Assembly (NCBI GenBank): GCA_022821985.1
Contig: JAJECP010000039.1
Span: 1-64,000 of the forward strand
DNA from: Acidimicrobiia bacterium
GTDB taxonomy: Bacteria > Actinomycetota > Acidimicrobiia > Acidimicrobiales > Poriferisodalaceae
Direction of reading: 5' to 3'
DNA: 64,000 bases
The notes below the pieces were generated by a model, which was not told the DNA's origin, ran no database searches, and was given only the letters and a program-made list of their open reading frames with translations. Positions within the stretch are counted from its first letter, which is position 1. Every line of letters begins with the position of its first letter. A program made the translations under genes and the position numbers. Positions 25,274-35,046 of this stretch are shown here, one piece after another.

Positions 25274-26547
25274 CCGGCGACCCGCTCTTCGCGGACGGAG
25301 TCGATTGGGGCGACATCGGCATCGTGGGCATCAAGGTGCTCGTGGCGTTCGCCGCCCTGCTGGTCGCCACCATGTTCATGATCTGGTTCGAGCGCAAGCT
25401 GATCTCGGACATGCAGCACCGCATCGGCCCCAACGTGGCCGGGCCGTGGGGCCTGCTGCAGGCCTTCGCCGACGGCGTCAAGTTCTTCTTCAAGGAAGAC
25501 CTGCGCCCCGCCAATGCCGACCCCCTCGTGTTCCGGCTGGCTCCCTACATCTCGGCGGTCACCGCGTTCGTCGCCTTCGCGATCGTGCCGATCGGCGGCG
25601 TCTTCACCGACACTCCGGGCCGCAGCGGCACGGTCACGCTCTTCGGCAAGGAGACCATCCTGCAGGTGGCCGATCCGCCGGTCGGCATCCTGCTGCTGCT
25701 CGCGATGTCATCGGTCGCTGTCTACGGCGTGATGCTGGCGGGCTGGTCCTCAGGCTCGAAGTATCCGCTCATCGGGTCGGTGCGGGCCTCGGCGCAGGCC
25801 ATCTCGTATGAAGCCGCGCTGGGCATGTCCGTTGTCGCCGTGGTGATCACGGCAGGCACGCTGTCCACTCACGAGATCGTGAGGGCTCAAGCGGGCGGCG
25901 TGAATGAGTGGCTCCTCATCACGACAGGCTTCGTTCCATTCTTCGTGTTCCTGATCTCCGCTACCGCGGAGTTGAACCGTCCCCCGTTCGATCTCGTCGA
26001 AGCCGAGCAGGAACTCGTAGGCGGCTTCCACACGGAGTACTCGTCGATCCGGTTCGCCCTGTTCTTCCTGGCCGAGTTCATGAACGTGATCACGATGTCG
26101 GCGATCATGGTGACGCTGTTCTTCGGCGGCACGGCCGGGCCGGTGTTCTTCGGCTGGACGTGGTTGTGGCCGACCGTGTGGTTCCTGGCCAAGGTGTTCG
26201 CCTTCCTGTTCGTGTTCGTCTGGTTCCGCGCCACGCTGCCCCGCCTGCGTTATGACCAGCTGATGTCACTGGGCTGGAAGGTGCTCATCCCCGTGATGCT
26301 GTTCTGGCTGATGTTCCTGGGGCTGCGACAGCTGGTGATTGATCAGGGCTGGAGCCCGCTGCAAGAAGTGGTGGTGGTGCTGGGGGTGAGCGCTGCTGGG
26401 CTCGCGCTGGGCTGGACGCTGCTGGCGGCGGCACTGCGCGCAGCCAAGCGCAACACGGACTCCGAAGGTCTTGACGATCACGACCCTGAGGACTTGATGC
26501 CGGTAGGGGCGTCGCCGGATGACGCCGGACCGGGAGGGGAGAGCTGA
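25270..26547 (+). CDS. nuoH: NADH-quinone oxidoreductase subunit H (complex I-1)
   Basis: A 425-residue, eight-helix subunit that shapes the quinone tunnel. Motifs: [62 protein letters not shown], and [26 protein letters not shown]. It overlaps nuoG by four bases (GTGA) and nuoI by one. A hydrophilic C-terminal tail of about 40 residues is longer than usual. Confidence 0.95.
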   Translation: MTGDPLFADGVDWGDIGIVGIKVLVAFAALLVATMFMIWFERKLISDMQHRIGPNVAGPWGLLQAFADGVKFFFKEDLRPANADPLVFRLAPYISAVTAFVAFAIVPIGGVFTDTPGRSGTVTLFGKETILQVADPPVGILLLLAMSSVAVYGVMLAGWSSGSKYPLIGSVRASAQAISYEAALGMSVVAVVITAGTLSTHEIVRAQAGGVNEWLLITTGFVPFFVFLISATAELNRPPFDLVEAEQELVGGFHTEYSSIRFALFFLAEFMNVITMSAIMVTLFFGGTAGPVFFGWTWLWPTVWFLAKVFAFLFVFVWFRATLPRLRYDQLMSLGWKVLIPVMLFWLMFLGLRQLVIDQGWSPLQEVVVVLGVSAAGLALGWTLLAAALRAAKRNTDSEGLDDHDPEDLMPVGASPDDAGPGGES

Positions 26548-27230
26548 TGGGCTACCTCGACGGCTTCAAGGTCACGTTCGGCAAGCTCTTCGGCGAACGG
26601 GTCACCACCGAGTACCCCCAAGAGAAGCGGCCGAAGCCGCCCCGCTTCCACGGGCGTCACGTGCTCAACCGCTACCCCGACGGCATGGAGAAGTGCATCG
26701 GGTGCGAGCTGTGTGCGGGCGTCTGCCCGGCCCGGTGCATCTACGTGCGCGGGGCCGACAACCCGCCCGACGACCCGGTGTCGCCGGGGGAGCGCTTCGG
26801 ATACGTCTACGAGATCAACTACCTGCGCTGCATCCACTGCGACCTGTGCGTGGAAGCCTGCCCAACCGAGGCCATCACCGAGACGAAGGTCTTCGAGTTC
26901 AGCTTCCCCACCCGCCGCGACGCCATCTACACAAAGGATGAGTTGCTCACCGACGACGACGGGCGGCCCCGGCGGCAGCCATGGGAGCTGTGGCACGCCG
27001 GCGACGACGAGCACACGTCGGGCTGGATGCGGGCCACCTCGCCGTCGGGTCAGCCCGACTACGAGGGCCGTGTCGGCTGGAGCGGCGAGCTGGGCTACGG
27101 CGTGCGAGCGCCCGAGCAGGGCCAGCACGCCGACTACGACGCCGGCGAAGACGAACCGCCCGCAGCTGGCGACGAGCCTGCTGACCTCGACGAGCACGGC
27201 CACGCGTCGGCGGCAGGAGATCATCACTGA
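26547..27230 (+). CDS. nuoI: NADH-quinone oxidoreductase subunit I (complex I-1)
   Basis: A 227-residue subunit with two 4Fe-4S clusters (N6a, N6b): [15 protein letters not shown] and [12 protein letters not shown]. The core ends near residue 150; an acidic and His-rich tail of about 75 residues ([15 protein letters not shown] and similar) follows and is not part of the family core. ATG 26547 lies directly after GGGGAGAGCTG. Confidence 0.95.
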   Translation: MGYLDGFKVTFGKLFGERVTTEYPQEKRPKPPRFHGRHVLNRYPDGMEKCIGCELCAGVCPARCIYVRGADNPPDDPVSPGERFGYVYEINYLRCIHCDLCVEACPTEAITETKVFEFSFPTRRDAIYTKDELLTDDDGRPRRQPWELWHAGDDEHTSGWMRATSPSGQPDYEGRVGWSGELGYGVRAPEQGQHADYDAGEDEPPAAGDEPADLDEHGHASAAGDHH

Positions 27231-27868
27231 TGGTCGAAGTGGTGGTGTTTGCGGTGGCCGGTGCCGCATGTCTCGTCGGCGCGGTCGGCGTGGTGCTGTC
27301 GCGCAATCCGGTGCACGCGGCGCTCATGCTGGTGATGACGCTGTTCGGCATAGCGGTGCTGTTCGTTGCGCTGCAGGCCCACTTCATCGCCGCCGTGCAG
27401 GTCATCGTGTACGCCGGCGCCATCGTGGTGCTGTTCCTGTTCGTCATCATGCTGCTCGGCGTGGATCGGGCGGCCGAGCTGTCGCTGGGCGCCCTGCCGG
27501 CCCAGCGGTGGACCGCGGCCGCATTCGGGCTCGGCGGTGCCGCCGTGCTGGTCTGGCTGGTCGCCGCAGTCGACCGGATCTTCAAGGGTGCTCACTCGTA
27601 CGAGCTGGAGAGGGCAGGCATCGTCGTAACCGAAGCCGACGCACCCGCCACGAGCTACGCAACCGACGTCAGCGCAATCGCCCGATCGCTGTTTTCCGAC
27701 TACGTGTATGCCTTCGAGCTGACGTCGCTGCTGCTCATCGTGGCGGTCATCGGCACGGTGATCCTGGCGCGACGGAGTTACGGCGCCGATGGACGGCGCG
27801 CCGGCCAGCACGGCGGCGAATCGGCGCCTGCGGAGAGCGGCGCGACGCCACAGAAGGCACGCCAGTGA
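27230..27868 (+). CDS. nuoJ: NADH-quinone oxidoreductase subunit J (complex I-1)
   Basis: A 212-residue, five-helix subunit. Seen: LSRNPVHAALMLVMTLFGIAVLFV, then the pi-bulge helix region VIVYAGAIVVLFLFVIMLLG with the conserved tyrosine. The C-terminal 35 residues are a polar tail rich in Gly, Ala and Gln. It starts on the last base of nuoI and overlaps nuoK by four bases. Confidence 0.93.
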   Translation: MVEVVVFAVAGAACLVGAVGVVLSRNPVHAALMLVMTLFGIAVLFVALQAHFIAAVQVIVYAGAIVVLFLFVIMLLGVDRAAELSLGALPAQRWTAAAFGLGGAAVLVWLVAAVDRIFKGAHSYELERAGIVVTEADAPATSYATDVSAIARSLFSDYVYAFELTSLLLIVAVIGTVILARRSYGADGRRAGQHGGESAPAESGATPQKARQ

Positions 27869-28179
27869 GCGGCCTCGAGGTGACCACCGGCTGGTACCTG
27901 ACGCTCGGGGCAATGCTGTTCCTCATCGGCGGCACGGGCCTGCTGGTGCGGCGCAACCCGCTGATCATGCTCATGTGCGTCGAGCTGATGCTCAACGGCG
28001 TCAATCTCAGCTTCATTGCCTTCGCCGACCGCTTCGGCGATGTGCACGGGCACACGGTGGTGCTGTTTGTGCTGGTCGTTGCGGCGGCCGAGGTGGTGGT
28101 AGGTCTCGGATTGGTGGTGGCGGTGCTGCGCGCTTCGCCCCGGGCGACAGCGGATGATCTGTCAGCCCTGAAGGGCTAA
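27865..28179 (+). CDS. nuoK: NADH-quinone oxidoreductase subunit K (complex I-1)
   Basis: A 104-residue, three-helix subunit starting at GTG 27865 inside the end of nuoJ. The membrane glutamates of the proton channel are in LIMLMCVELMLNGVNLSF and VVAAAEVVVGLGLVVA. Length is normal. nuoL follows after 18 bases. Confidence 0.94.
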   Translation: MSGLEVTTGWYLTLGAMLFLIGGTGLLVRRNPLIMLMCVELMLNGVNLSFIAFADRFGDVHGHTVVLFVLVVAAAEVVVGLGLVVAVLRASPRATADDLSALKG

Positions 28180-28197
28180 GGCCGGGGGTTTCGGGCA

Positions 28198-30090
28198 GTG
28201 GTCGAACTGGTTTGGCTCATCCCCGCGCTGCCCCTCGCCGGGTTCGCGGTGCTGCTGCTGGCCGGCCCGCGCCTCGGCGAGCCCCGGGCCGGCTGGCTGG
28301 CGACGGCAGCCAGCGCCGGATCATTCCTGTTCACCCTCGTCACGTTCGGCGGGCTGCTGGGGCTCGATTCGGCAACCACCGGCGGCGCAGGCGGGCACGG
28401 CGGGCGCTGGTTCGTCTCGACGCTGTTCGAGTGGATGCCGATCGGCGGCCTCGAGGTCGACGCTGCCCTGCTCGTTGACCCGCTGTCCATGACGATGGCG
28501 CTGTTCGTGACCGGTGTGGGCACGCTCATCCACCTGTACTCGGTCGGCTACATGCACGGCGACCCGAAGTACTCCAAGTTCTTCCTGTATCTCAACCTGT
28601 TCCTGTTCTCGATGCTCATGCTGGTGCTGGGCGAGAACCTCGTGGTCACGTTCCTGGGCTGGGAGGGCGTCGGCACCTGCTCCTACCTGCTGATCTCCTT
28701 CTGGCACGAGCGGCCCACCGCGGCCACCGCCGGCAAGAAGGCATTCGTCACCAACCGCATCGGCGATTTCGGCTTCATGATCGCCACGTTCCTGCTGTGG
28801 ACGACGCTCGGCACGGTGTCCTACGCCGGGCTGGCAGCAGGGGCACCGGCGCTGGCTACCGGCACCGCCACCGCTGTCTCGCTCTTGCTGCTGCTCGCCG
28901 CCGCGGGCAAGTCGGCCCAGCTGCCGTTGTACGTCTGGCTGCCCGACGCCATGGAGGGCCCCACCCCGGTCTCGGCCATGGTGCACGCCGCCACGATGGT
29001 GACGGCCGGCGTGTACCTGCTGGTGCGGCTCAACCCGGTGCTCACCGATACGGCGCTGCTCATCATCGCGATCGTGGGCGCAGCCACAGCGCTGTTCGCG
29101 GCCCTAGCCGCAGTGGCGCAGCACGACATCAAGAAAGTGCTGGCGTACTCCACGGTCAGCCAGCTCGGCTACATGTTCCTGGCGATCGGCTCGGGTGCGT
29201 ACGTGGCCGCGATCTTCCATGTCGTCACCCACGCATTCTTCAAAGGCCTGCTGTTCCTGGGCTCGGGTTCGGTCATCCACGGCCTCGGCGACGAGCAGGA
29301 CATGCGCCGCATGGGCGCGCTGCGCGCGGTCATGCCCGTCACCGCGGTCACGTTCATCGTCGGGTGGCTGGCAATTGCCGGCGTGCCGCCGCTGTCGGGC
29401 TTCTGGTCGAAGGACGAGATCCTGCTGGCTGCGTGGGAGCAGCACCGGCTGCTGTGGGCTGTGGGCCTGACCACCGCACTGCTCACCGCCTACTACATGA
29501 GCCGCCAGACGTTCTTGGTGTTCTTCGGCGGCCAGCGGTGGGATGACAGCGCACACCCGCACGAGTCGCCGGCCACCATGACCCTGCCGCTGGTGGTGCT
29601 GGCCGGGGCGGCGGCTATCGGGGGAGCGGTGAACCTGCCGCTGGTGGGCGACTGGCTCGTACTCGAGCACTTCTTGGAGCCGGTGCTGGCCGACCCGCAT
29701 CACTTCACCTCGGAAACCTGGGAGAAGCTGCTGCTTGCATTCGTCGCGGTGCTCGCAGCGCTGATCGGCATCACAGTCGCCATCGCAGCGTGGCTGCGCT
29801 CCCGCATCCCCACCGACAAGCTCGAACCGGCGCTGCTTGAGAACGTCTTCTACTTCGACTCGACCGTCTCCAACTTCGTGGGCGGCCCCGGCACCAAGGC
29901 ATTTGAGGCCGCAGCCACGGCCGACCGGCGCTTCGTCGATGGCGCCGTCAATGGCGTCGCGCGTCTGGTGCGCATGCTGGGTGAAGCGGTGCGGCCGCTG
30001 CAGTCGGGTTACCTGCGGCACTACGCATCGGGTGTTGCCGTCGGTGCGATCATCCTCGTCATCTGGCTCGCGCTGCGGGGTGTCTCCTAG
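28198..30090 (+). CDS. nuoL: NADH-quinone oxidoreductase subunit L (complex I-1)
   Basis: A 630-residue antiporter-like subunit with the long lateral helix at its C-terminus. Motifs: VTFLGWEGVGTCSYLLISFW, AAGKSAQLPLYVWLPDAMEGPTPVSA, QHDIKKVLAYSTVSQLGYM, THAFFKGLLFLGSGSV and FWSKDEIL. It starts at GTG 28198. NuoM begins two bases after its stop. Confidence 0.95.
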   Translation: MVELVWLIPALPLAGFAVLLLAGPRLGEPRAGWLATAASAGSFLFTLVTFGGLLGLDSATTGGAGGHGGRWFVSTLFEWMPIGGLEVDAALLVDPLSMTMALFVTGVGTLIHLYSVGYMHGDPKYSKFFLYLNLFLFSMLMLVLGENLVVTFLGWEGVGTCSYLLISFWHERPTAATAGKKAFVTNRIGDFGFMIATFLLWTTLGTVSYAGLAAGAPALATGTATAVSLLLLLAAAGKSAQLPLYVWLPDAMEGPTPVSAMVHAATMVTAGVYLLVRLNPVLTDTALLIIAIVGAATALFAALAAVAQHDIKKVLAYSTVSQLGYMFLAIGSGAYVAAIFHVVTHAFFKGLLFLGSGSVIHGLGDEQDMRRMGALRAVMPVTAVTFIVGWLAIAGVPPLSGFWSKDEILLAAWEQHRLLWAVGLTTALLTAYYMSRQTFLVFFGGQRWDDSAHPHESPATMTLPLVVLAGAAAIGGAVNLPLVGDWLVLEHFLEPVLADPHHFTSETWEKLLLAFVAVLAALIGITVAIAAWLRSRIPTDKLEPALLENVFYFDSTVSNFVGGPGTKAFEAAATADRRFVDGAVNGVARLVRMLGEAVRPLQSGYLRHYASGVAVGAIILVIWLALRGVS

Positions 30091-30092
30091 CC

Positions 30093-31685
30093 ATGGGCGC
30101 CCTGTTTGCCGCTTCGGGCTCTGCCAGCGATTTCCCGCTGCTGAACGCACTGATCTTCGTGCCTGCGGTGGGTGCGCTGGTGGTTGCGCTGCTGCCGCGC
30201 AGCCGCCCCGATCTGGCCCGCCCGCTGGGCACGCTGTTCGCTGCCGTCGGCGGGGCACTGGCGCTGGCGCTGGCGTGGCAATTCGACGCTGCCGATGCCG
30301 GCTTTCAGTTCGTCAGCCAGCAGTCGTGGATCCCAGCGCTCGGCATCTCGTGGCACGTGGGCGTCGACGGCATTTCGCTGTGGCTGGTGGTGCTGACCAG
30401 CCTGGTTGTGCCGATCGTGCTGGCCGGCGTCGACCCGCATCACGATCCCAAGCCCTACACGGCATGGATGCTGCTGTTGCAGGCCGGTTCGGTGGGCGCC
30501 TTCGTCGCGCTCGATCTGTTCCTGTTCTTCGTGATGTTCGAAGTGGTGCTGGTGCCCATGTACCTGCTGATCGCAGGCTGGGGCTACGAGGGACGCCGCT
30601 ACGCCGCAACGAAGTTCTTCATCTACACGATGGCGGGCTCGGCACTGCTGCTCGTGGCGATCGTGGCCACCGCCGTGCTCGGCTCGCCCGACAGCGGCAT
30701 CACATTCGACCTTCAGACGCTCGCAGAAGGGCAGCTGCTGGGCGAGAACACCGCGCGCCTCTGCTTCGTGGCGTTCGCGATCGCCTTCCTGGTGAAGGTG
30801 CCCGTGGTGCCCTTGCACACTTGGCTGCCCGATGCGCACACCGAGGCGCCCACAGCGGGCTCGGTGGTGCTGGCGGCAGTGTTGTTGAAGCTCGGCACCT
30901 ATGGCCTCCTGCGGTTCGGCCTGTACCTGTTCCCCGAGGCGTCCGACTGGGCCGCGCCCGTGCTGGTGACGGTCGGCGTGGTGGGCGTCATCTGGGGTGC
31001 GATCACCGCGGCAATGCAGCGCGATCTCAAACGCCTCGTGGCGTACTCCTCGGTGGCCCACATGGGCTTCATCGTGCTGGGCATCTTTGCCTTCACCGCC
31101 CAGGCAGTCGGCGGCGGCGTGATCCAGATGGTCAACCACGGCATCAGCACCGGCGCCTTGTTCCTGCTGGTGGGGATGCTGTACGAGCGTCGGCACACCC
31201 GCCAGATCGACGAGCTCGCTGGCATCCAGTCGGCGGCGCCGGTCTATGCCGGGGTGTTCACCCTGATCATGCTGTCGTCGGTGGGTGTGCCCGGGCTGAA
31301 CGGCTTCGTGGGCGAGTTCCTGATCCTGATCGGGTCGTTCGACACGCGCCCGGTGTGGACGATCATTGCTGCCACCGGGGTGATCCTGGCGGCGCTGTAC
31401 CTGCTGTGGGCCTACCAGCGGGTGTTTCACGGGCCCCCTGCCGCAGCCGACCGCCAGACGGCCGACTTGCGCCGGGGCGAGCTGCTGACGCTCGCGCCAT
31501 TCGTCATCGCCGCGGTGGCGCTCGGGGTGTACCCGAAGCCCCTGCTCAACGCGGTGGAGCCGGCTGCCGACAAGCTGCTGGAGCACTTCGAGGAATACAG
31601 CGGCTTCAAGGTGCCGGAACTGGGCGACCCCGTCGTAGTGGACCACGGCGACAGCACCGGTGAGCACGACGAGGACGACCACTGA
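30093..31685 (+). CDS. nuoM: NADH-quinone oxidoreductase subunit M (complex I-1)
   Basis: A 530-residue antiporter-like subunit. Motifs: FFVMFEVVLVPMYLLI with the channel Glu, VVPLHTWLPDAHTEAPTAGSV, and MQRDLKRLVAYSSVAHMGF. The C-terminus is acidic and His-containing (EHDEDDH). It overlaps nuoN by one base. Confidence 0.95.
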   Translation: MGALFAASGSASDFPLLNALIFVPAVGALVVALLPRSRPDLARPLGTLFAAVGGALALALAWQFDAADAGFQFVSQQSWIPALGISWHVGVDGISLWLVVLTSLVVPIVLAGVDPHHDPKPYTAWMLLLQAGSVGAFVALDLFLFFVMFEVVLVPMYLLIAGWGYEGRRYAATKFFIYTMAGSALLLVAIVATAVLGSPDSGITFDLQTLAEGQLLGENTARLCFVAFAIAFLVKVPVVPLHTWLPDAHTEAPTAGSVVLAAVLLKLGTYGLLRFGLYLFPEASDWAAPVLVTVGVVGVIWGAITAAMQRDLKRLVAYSSVAHMGFIVLGIFAFTAQAVGGGVIQMVNHGISTGALFLLVGMLYERRHTRQIDELAGIQSAAPVYAGVFTLIMLSSVGVPGLNGFVGEFLILIGSFDTRPVWTIIAATGVILAALYLLWAYQRVFHGPPAAADRQTADLRRGELLTLAPFVIAAVALGVYPKPLLNAVEPAADKLLEHFEEYSGFKVPELGDPVVVDHGDSTGEHDEDDH

Positions 31686-33316
31686 TGGGCCAGGTCGAGA
31701 TCGCGTTCGAGGCCCCAGCCGTCGATTGGTGGGTGCTCACCCCGCAGATCATCCTCGTCGGCGCAGCGCTCGGACTGCTGCTGGTGGCCTCGCTGGCGCC
31801 TCGTGCGCTGCCGGACTGGGTGTCGACGATCGTCTCGATCGCCACCGGCGCCGCGGCAGCCATCGTGGCCGCCGTCCAGTGGGCTGCCTGGGACCTCGCA
31901 CCGCGGCCCACCCTGAACGGGGCCTTCGTGAGCGACGGCTTCAGCCTGCTGCTCACGGTGCTGGTCGGCGCCGGCGTGGTCATGACGGCACTGGTCGCGC
32001 ATTCGGCCCTCGACCGCTATGACATGGCGCCGCCGGAGTTCGCGGCGCTGCTGCTCGCCTCTGCCGCGGGTGCGGTCGTCATGGCCGGTGCGAACGACCT
32101 CATCGTGCTGTTCTTGGGCCTCGAGTCGCTGTCGATTGCGCTGTACGTGCTGATCGCACTGGCAGGGCGGCGGGCGTCGGCACGCGAGTCGGCCATGAAG
32201 TACTTCGTGCTGGGGGCGTTCAGCTCGGCGTTCTTCCTCTACGGCATCGCACTGGTGTACGGGTCCACCGGCAGCACGAACCTCAGCGGGATCGGCGGGT
32301 TCCTTTTCGGTTCCATCAGGGAAACCGACTACCTGCTGCTTGCGGGCATCGCATTGCTGCTCGTCGGCTTGGGGTTCAAGGTGGCCGCCGTGCCGTTCCA
32401 TTTCTGGGCACCCGATGTGTACGAGGGCGCGCCCAGCCCGGTCACCGGCTACTTAGCGTCGATCGCCAAGGCGGCCGGTTTCGCCGCGCTGGCCCGGGTG
32501 CTGTACGTGGCTGTCGCAGAGCAGAGCACCGCGTGGGCGCCGATCCTCATCGGGCTGGCGTTCGCGACGCTCGCTGTCGGCGCGGTCATGGCCATCTGCC
32601 AGAACGACGTGAAGCGGATGCTGGCCTACAGCTCGATCAGCCACGCAGGCTTCGTGCTCGTCGGCCTCTCCGCCGTGGCCGGCAGCGGCGAAGCGGCCCG
32701 ATGGATCGTGAGGGTCGCCGGCGAGGAGTCGCTCATCTTGACGACCGGCGCGACCGGTGCCGTCTCGTCGGCAGTCTTCTATCTCATCGCCTACTCGTTC
32801 ATGGCCTTGGGCAGTTTCGCTGTGTTGTCGGTGCTCGGCTCGGAACAGCAATCTGCAGATGCGAGCGCAGGCGGTGCTGACGCATCACCTCCCCACGCGC
32901 TGAGCCGCTACGGCGGACTTGCACGCCGCCGCCCAGTTTTGGCGCTCGCCTTCACCGTGCTGCTGCTGGCGCAGGCCGGCGTTCCGCTCACGGCCGGCTT
33001 CGTGGCCAAGTTCGAGGTGATCCGGGCAGCCATCGATGCCAGCGGCTACGTCCTGGCCGCAGTCGCCATGGTCACAGCGGTGGTGAGCGCCTTCGCCTAC
33101 CTGCGAGTCGTGCTGGCCATGTACGCCCCTGAGGATTCGGCCGACGGCGACGACAGCGCACCTGCCGCCCGAGCGGGCCGGCCTCGCTGGGGCGGCCTGC
33201 CGCTGACATCGGTGTTCGCCATCAGCCTCGCGGTAGCAGTGACCGTCGTCGTCGGCGTGCTTCCGCAAACGCTCCTCGAATGGAGCCGAGACGCCGTCTT
33301 GTCGATCATCCTGTAG
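31685..33316 (+). CDS. nuoN: NADH-quinone oxidoreductase subunit N (complex I-1)
   Basis: A 543-residue antiporter-like subunit, last of the operon. Motifs: LFLGLESLSIALYVLIAL, SAMKYFVLGAFSSAFFLYG, VAAVPFHFWAPDVYEGAPSPVT and NDVKRMLAYSSISHAGFVLVG. Two charged inserts, around residues 390-400 and 485-500, lengthen it slightly. Confidence 0.95.
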   Translation: MGQVEIAFEAPAVDWWVLTPQIILVGAALGLLLVASLAPRALPDWVSTIVSIATGAAAAIVAAVQWAAWDLAPRPTLNGAFVSDGFSLLLTVLVGAGVVMTALVAHSALDRYDMAPPEFAALLLASAAGAVVMAGANDLIVLFLGLESLSIALYVLIALAGRRASARESAMKYFVLGAFSSAFFLYGIALVYGSTGSTNLSGIGGFLFGSIRETDYLLLAGIALLLVGLGFKVAAVPFHFWAPDVYEGAPSPVTGYLASIAKAAGFAALARVLYVAVAEQSTAWAPILIGLAFATLAVGAVMAICQNDVKRMLAYSSISHAGFVLVGLSAVAGSGEAARWIVRVAGEESLILTTGATGAVSSAVFYLIAYSFMALGSFAVLSVLGSEQQSADASAGGADASPPHALSRYGGLARRRPVLALAFTVLLLAQAGVPLTAGFVAKFEVIRAAIDASGYVLAAVAMVTAVVSAFAYLRVVLAMYAPEDSADGDDSAPAARAGRPRWGGLPLTSVFAISLAVAVTVVVGVLPQTLLEWSRDAVLSIIL

Positions 33317-33338
33317 AGGTCCTGACGCGGCAGATCCC

Positions 33339-33373
33339 CCCGGCCTGGACGGCTCGTTGCCGTGGAGACCGGG
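33339..33373 (+). terminator. Candidate terminator after the first nuo operon
   Basis: An outer stem CCCGG (33339-33343) with CCGGG (33369-33373) encloses an inner stem ACGGC (33349-33353) with GCCGT (33359-33363) and a TCGTT loop. It lies 22 bases after the nuoN stop and before the convergent minus-strand gene. There is no T-run, so the assignment is tentative. The rest of 33317-33462 shows no gene. Confidence 0.4.
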
Positions 33374-33462
33374 AGATCGCCTTGCGTGCTGCCCTGGATG
33401 CGGTGCGGTGATGGGAGGGGATCACCTGCCGTGTGCCGCGGGCAGCCTCCGCGCTGTGTGGG

Positions 33463-34557
33463 TCAGCTAGCGCCTCCCTCATTGCCTTCGGCATGGCCGC
33501 CTGCACGCTCGGCGCCTTCGCCGCCGCCGGTTCCGCCCTCGCCGGCTTCGGCATTGCCGACCTCGGCGTGAGGGCTCCAGGTGGTGAACGGTGCCTGCGT
33601 GGCCGGCAAGCTGATCCGGATCGTCTGGCCAGGTGCCAGGTCGGTCGGCGTGGTCGGGCCAAGCTCGGTGCCGTTGGAGAGGTGGATCTCCACCCGGGCT
33701 CGGGTGAGCACGCTGTTGGTGGTGTTGGTCACGGTCCCGTCGAACCTGTTGGTCGCCGGGTCGTAGGCCAGCACCAGCCGAGCACCGTTGCGGGTCACGT
33801 CGTAGGTCTGGCCCGGCGTGAGCGCCACCGCAGTGTCGTTCTCGCCGCCAGCCTCGGTGACCTCGCCGCCGCGTTCACCGCCGGCCTCGTTGCCTTCGGC
33901 GTGGCCGCCCGCTCCTTCAGCACCCTCGCCGCCTTCGCCGCCGGTGTGAGGGATGGGGCCGGGCCCGTTGCAGTCGAACACCTCCATGTGCACCACGTAC
34001 CCGTCGAACGGCACGCCGGCCATGGATGGCTCGCCTGCGACCGGCAGCACCGATGTCGCCGACTGGCCAGGTGCCAGATCGCCGAGCTGCTCAGGCCCCA
34101 GCTCGCCGACCGTCTGGGCTCCGAACTTCATGTGAGGCTCGGACTGCACGTAGCACAGCGTCTCCGGCGTCGTGTTGCGAACCGACGTGCGCACGGTCTG
34201 GGTTGCCGTGTCGTAGCTGGCTGCCACGTTCAGCCCGCCCAGGTTGCCGGTCCAGGTCTGATCCAGAGGGATCACCGGGCTCGACATCAGCGCCTCGTTG
34301 ATCTCCCCGCTGCCGCCTTCGCTGGCACCCTCAGCGCCTTCGGCGTACGTTGGGTTCGCCTCGGCATCCTCGGCATCCTCGGCACCTTCGCCGCCGCCGC
34401 GGTCGCCGATGACCTGGCTGCCTGCCTTCTCGCTGATCTCGGGGCCTTCCCCGGCGCCGGCGCCGACGGCGAAGCCGCCCAGCGCAGCCGCCGACAGCGT
34501 GACTCCTGCGAGTGCTCCGGCAAGCCATTTCTTTCCTCTTGAATTCGTGAACCCCAT
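33463..34557 (-). CDS. Secreted two-domain repeat protein, unknown
   Basis: A 364-residue protein with a clear export signal (MGFTNSRGKKWLAGALAG and a following hydrophobic, Ala-rich stretch). Two similar beta-rich domains are visible: residues about 95-185, with RTSVRNTTPETLCY and GDLAPGQSA, and about 245-330, with DGTVTNTTNSVLTRARVEIHLSNG and TDLAPGQTI. Each is followed by a Gly/Glu/His-rich stretch with GAEGAGGHAEGNE or GAERAGGHAEGNE. A good AAAGGAG site precedes ATG 34557. The domain pairs resemble FxLYD-like immunoglobulin folds, from memory; function unknown. The acidic, His-bearing linkers could bind divalent metal, which is speculation. Confidence 0.72.
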   Translation of the reverse strand: MGFTNSRGKKWLAGALAGVTLSAAALGGFAVGAGAGEGPEISEKAGSQVIGDRGGGEGAEDAEDAEANPTYAEGAEGASEGGSGEINEALMSSPVIPLDQTWTGNLGGLNVAASYDTATQTVRTSVRNTTPETLCYVQSEPHMKFGAQTVGELGPEQLGDLAPGQSATSVLPVAGEPSMAGVPFDGYVVHMEVFDCNGPGPIPHTGGEGGEGAEGAGGHAEGNEAGGERGGEVTEAGGENDTAVALTPGQTYDVTRNGARLVLAYDPATNRFDGTVTNTTNSVLTRARVEIHLSNGTELGPTTPTDLAPGQTIRISLPATQAPFTTWSPHAEVGNAEAGEGGTGGGEGAERAGGHAEGNEGGAS

Positions 34558-34675
34558 GTCATTCTCCTTTCGTGAGGTTCTGACTTGGGGTGCAACGTAA
34601 GAATCGAATGTGACCCAAATGTGACGGCACGAAACGAATCCGCCTGCGGGCCATTGCGGTGCCTATCGTGACGTC

Positions 34676-34915
34676 GTGATCACGCCACTCGGCCGTGAGA
34701 TGCGCAGCCTCGGCCGTCAGATTGCGGATAAGTCCTCGCAGATGGGCGACCTCGAGCGGGTGCGGGCACTCCAACGAGAGCTGGAACGCAAGCTGCAAGA
34801 AGCGGGAGCGACCAACAAGGAGATTGCCAAGGCTGCAGGCGTCTCGCGTTGGACAGTGCGCATTTGGATCGGCATGGCCGACCGGAGCGGAATCGGGCGG
34901 CCATGGTGGATGTGA
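34676..34915 (+). CDS. Small helix-turn-helix protein
   Basis: A 79-residue protein from GTG 34676. Residues about 12-42 form a charged helix (LERVRALQRELERKLQEAG) with coiled-coil character, and 44-66 are a helix-turn-helix with NKEIAKAAGVSRWTVRIWIG. It lacks any effector domain. It stands between the secreted protein and the PTS locus and could regulate either, or be a stand-alone orphan. The 9-bp inverted repeat at 34935-34965 lies 20 bases after its stop. Confidence 0.55.
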   Translation: MITPLGREMRSLGRQIADKSSQMGDLERVRALQRELERKLQEAGATNKEIAKAAGVSRWTVRIWIGMADRSGIGRPWWM

Positions 34916-34934
34916 CAGAAGCGATCAATCGCGC

Positions 34935-35046
34935 CAGTTTGGCTTAACTGCCATCGGCCAAACTGCCGGTTGCGGCGAACCGGGCACCCGTGAACGATGG
35001 TGCCTGCGGAGCTTGGGGTTGAAGCTCCTGCAGGGAGGACCTGCCC
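34935..35046 (+). promoter_or_regulatory. Leader of the PTS operon with four inverted repeats
   Basis: Within 112 bases are CAGTTTGGC 34935-34943 with GCCAAACTG 34957-34965; GGCACC 34983-34988 with GGTGCC 34999-35004; GGAGCTT 35008-35014 with AAGCTCC 35022-35028; and GCAGG 35030-35034 with CCTGC 35040-35044. The last pair holds the GGGAGGA ribosome site for GTG 35047 mostly in its loop. The 9-bp repeat is a candidate operator for the operon's regulator or a terminator of the small HTH gene; the third could be an attenuator. Confidence 0.5.

Noticed and set aside
34559..34928. Minus-strand frames opposite the 79-residue HTH gene
   Set aside because: The plus-strand product has a coherent coiled coil and helix-turn-helix; the minus-strand products do not.
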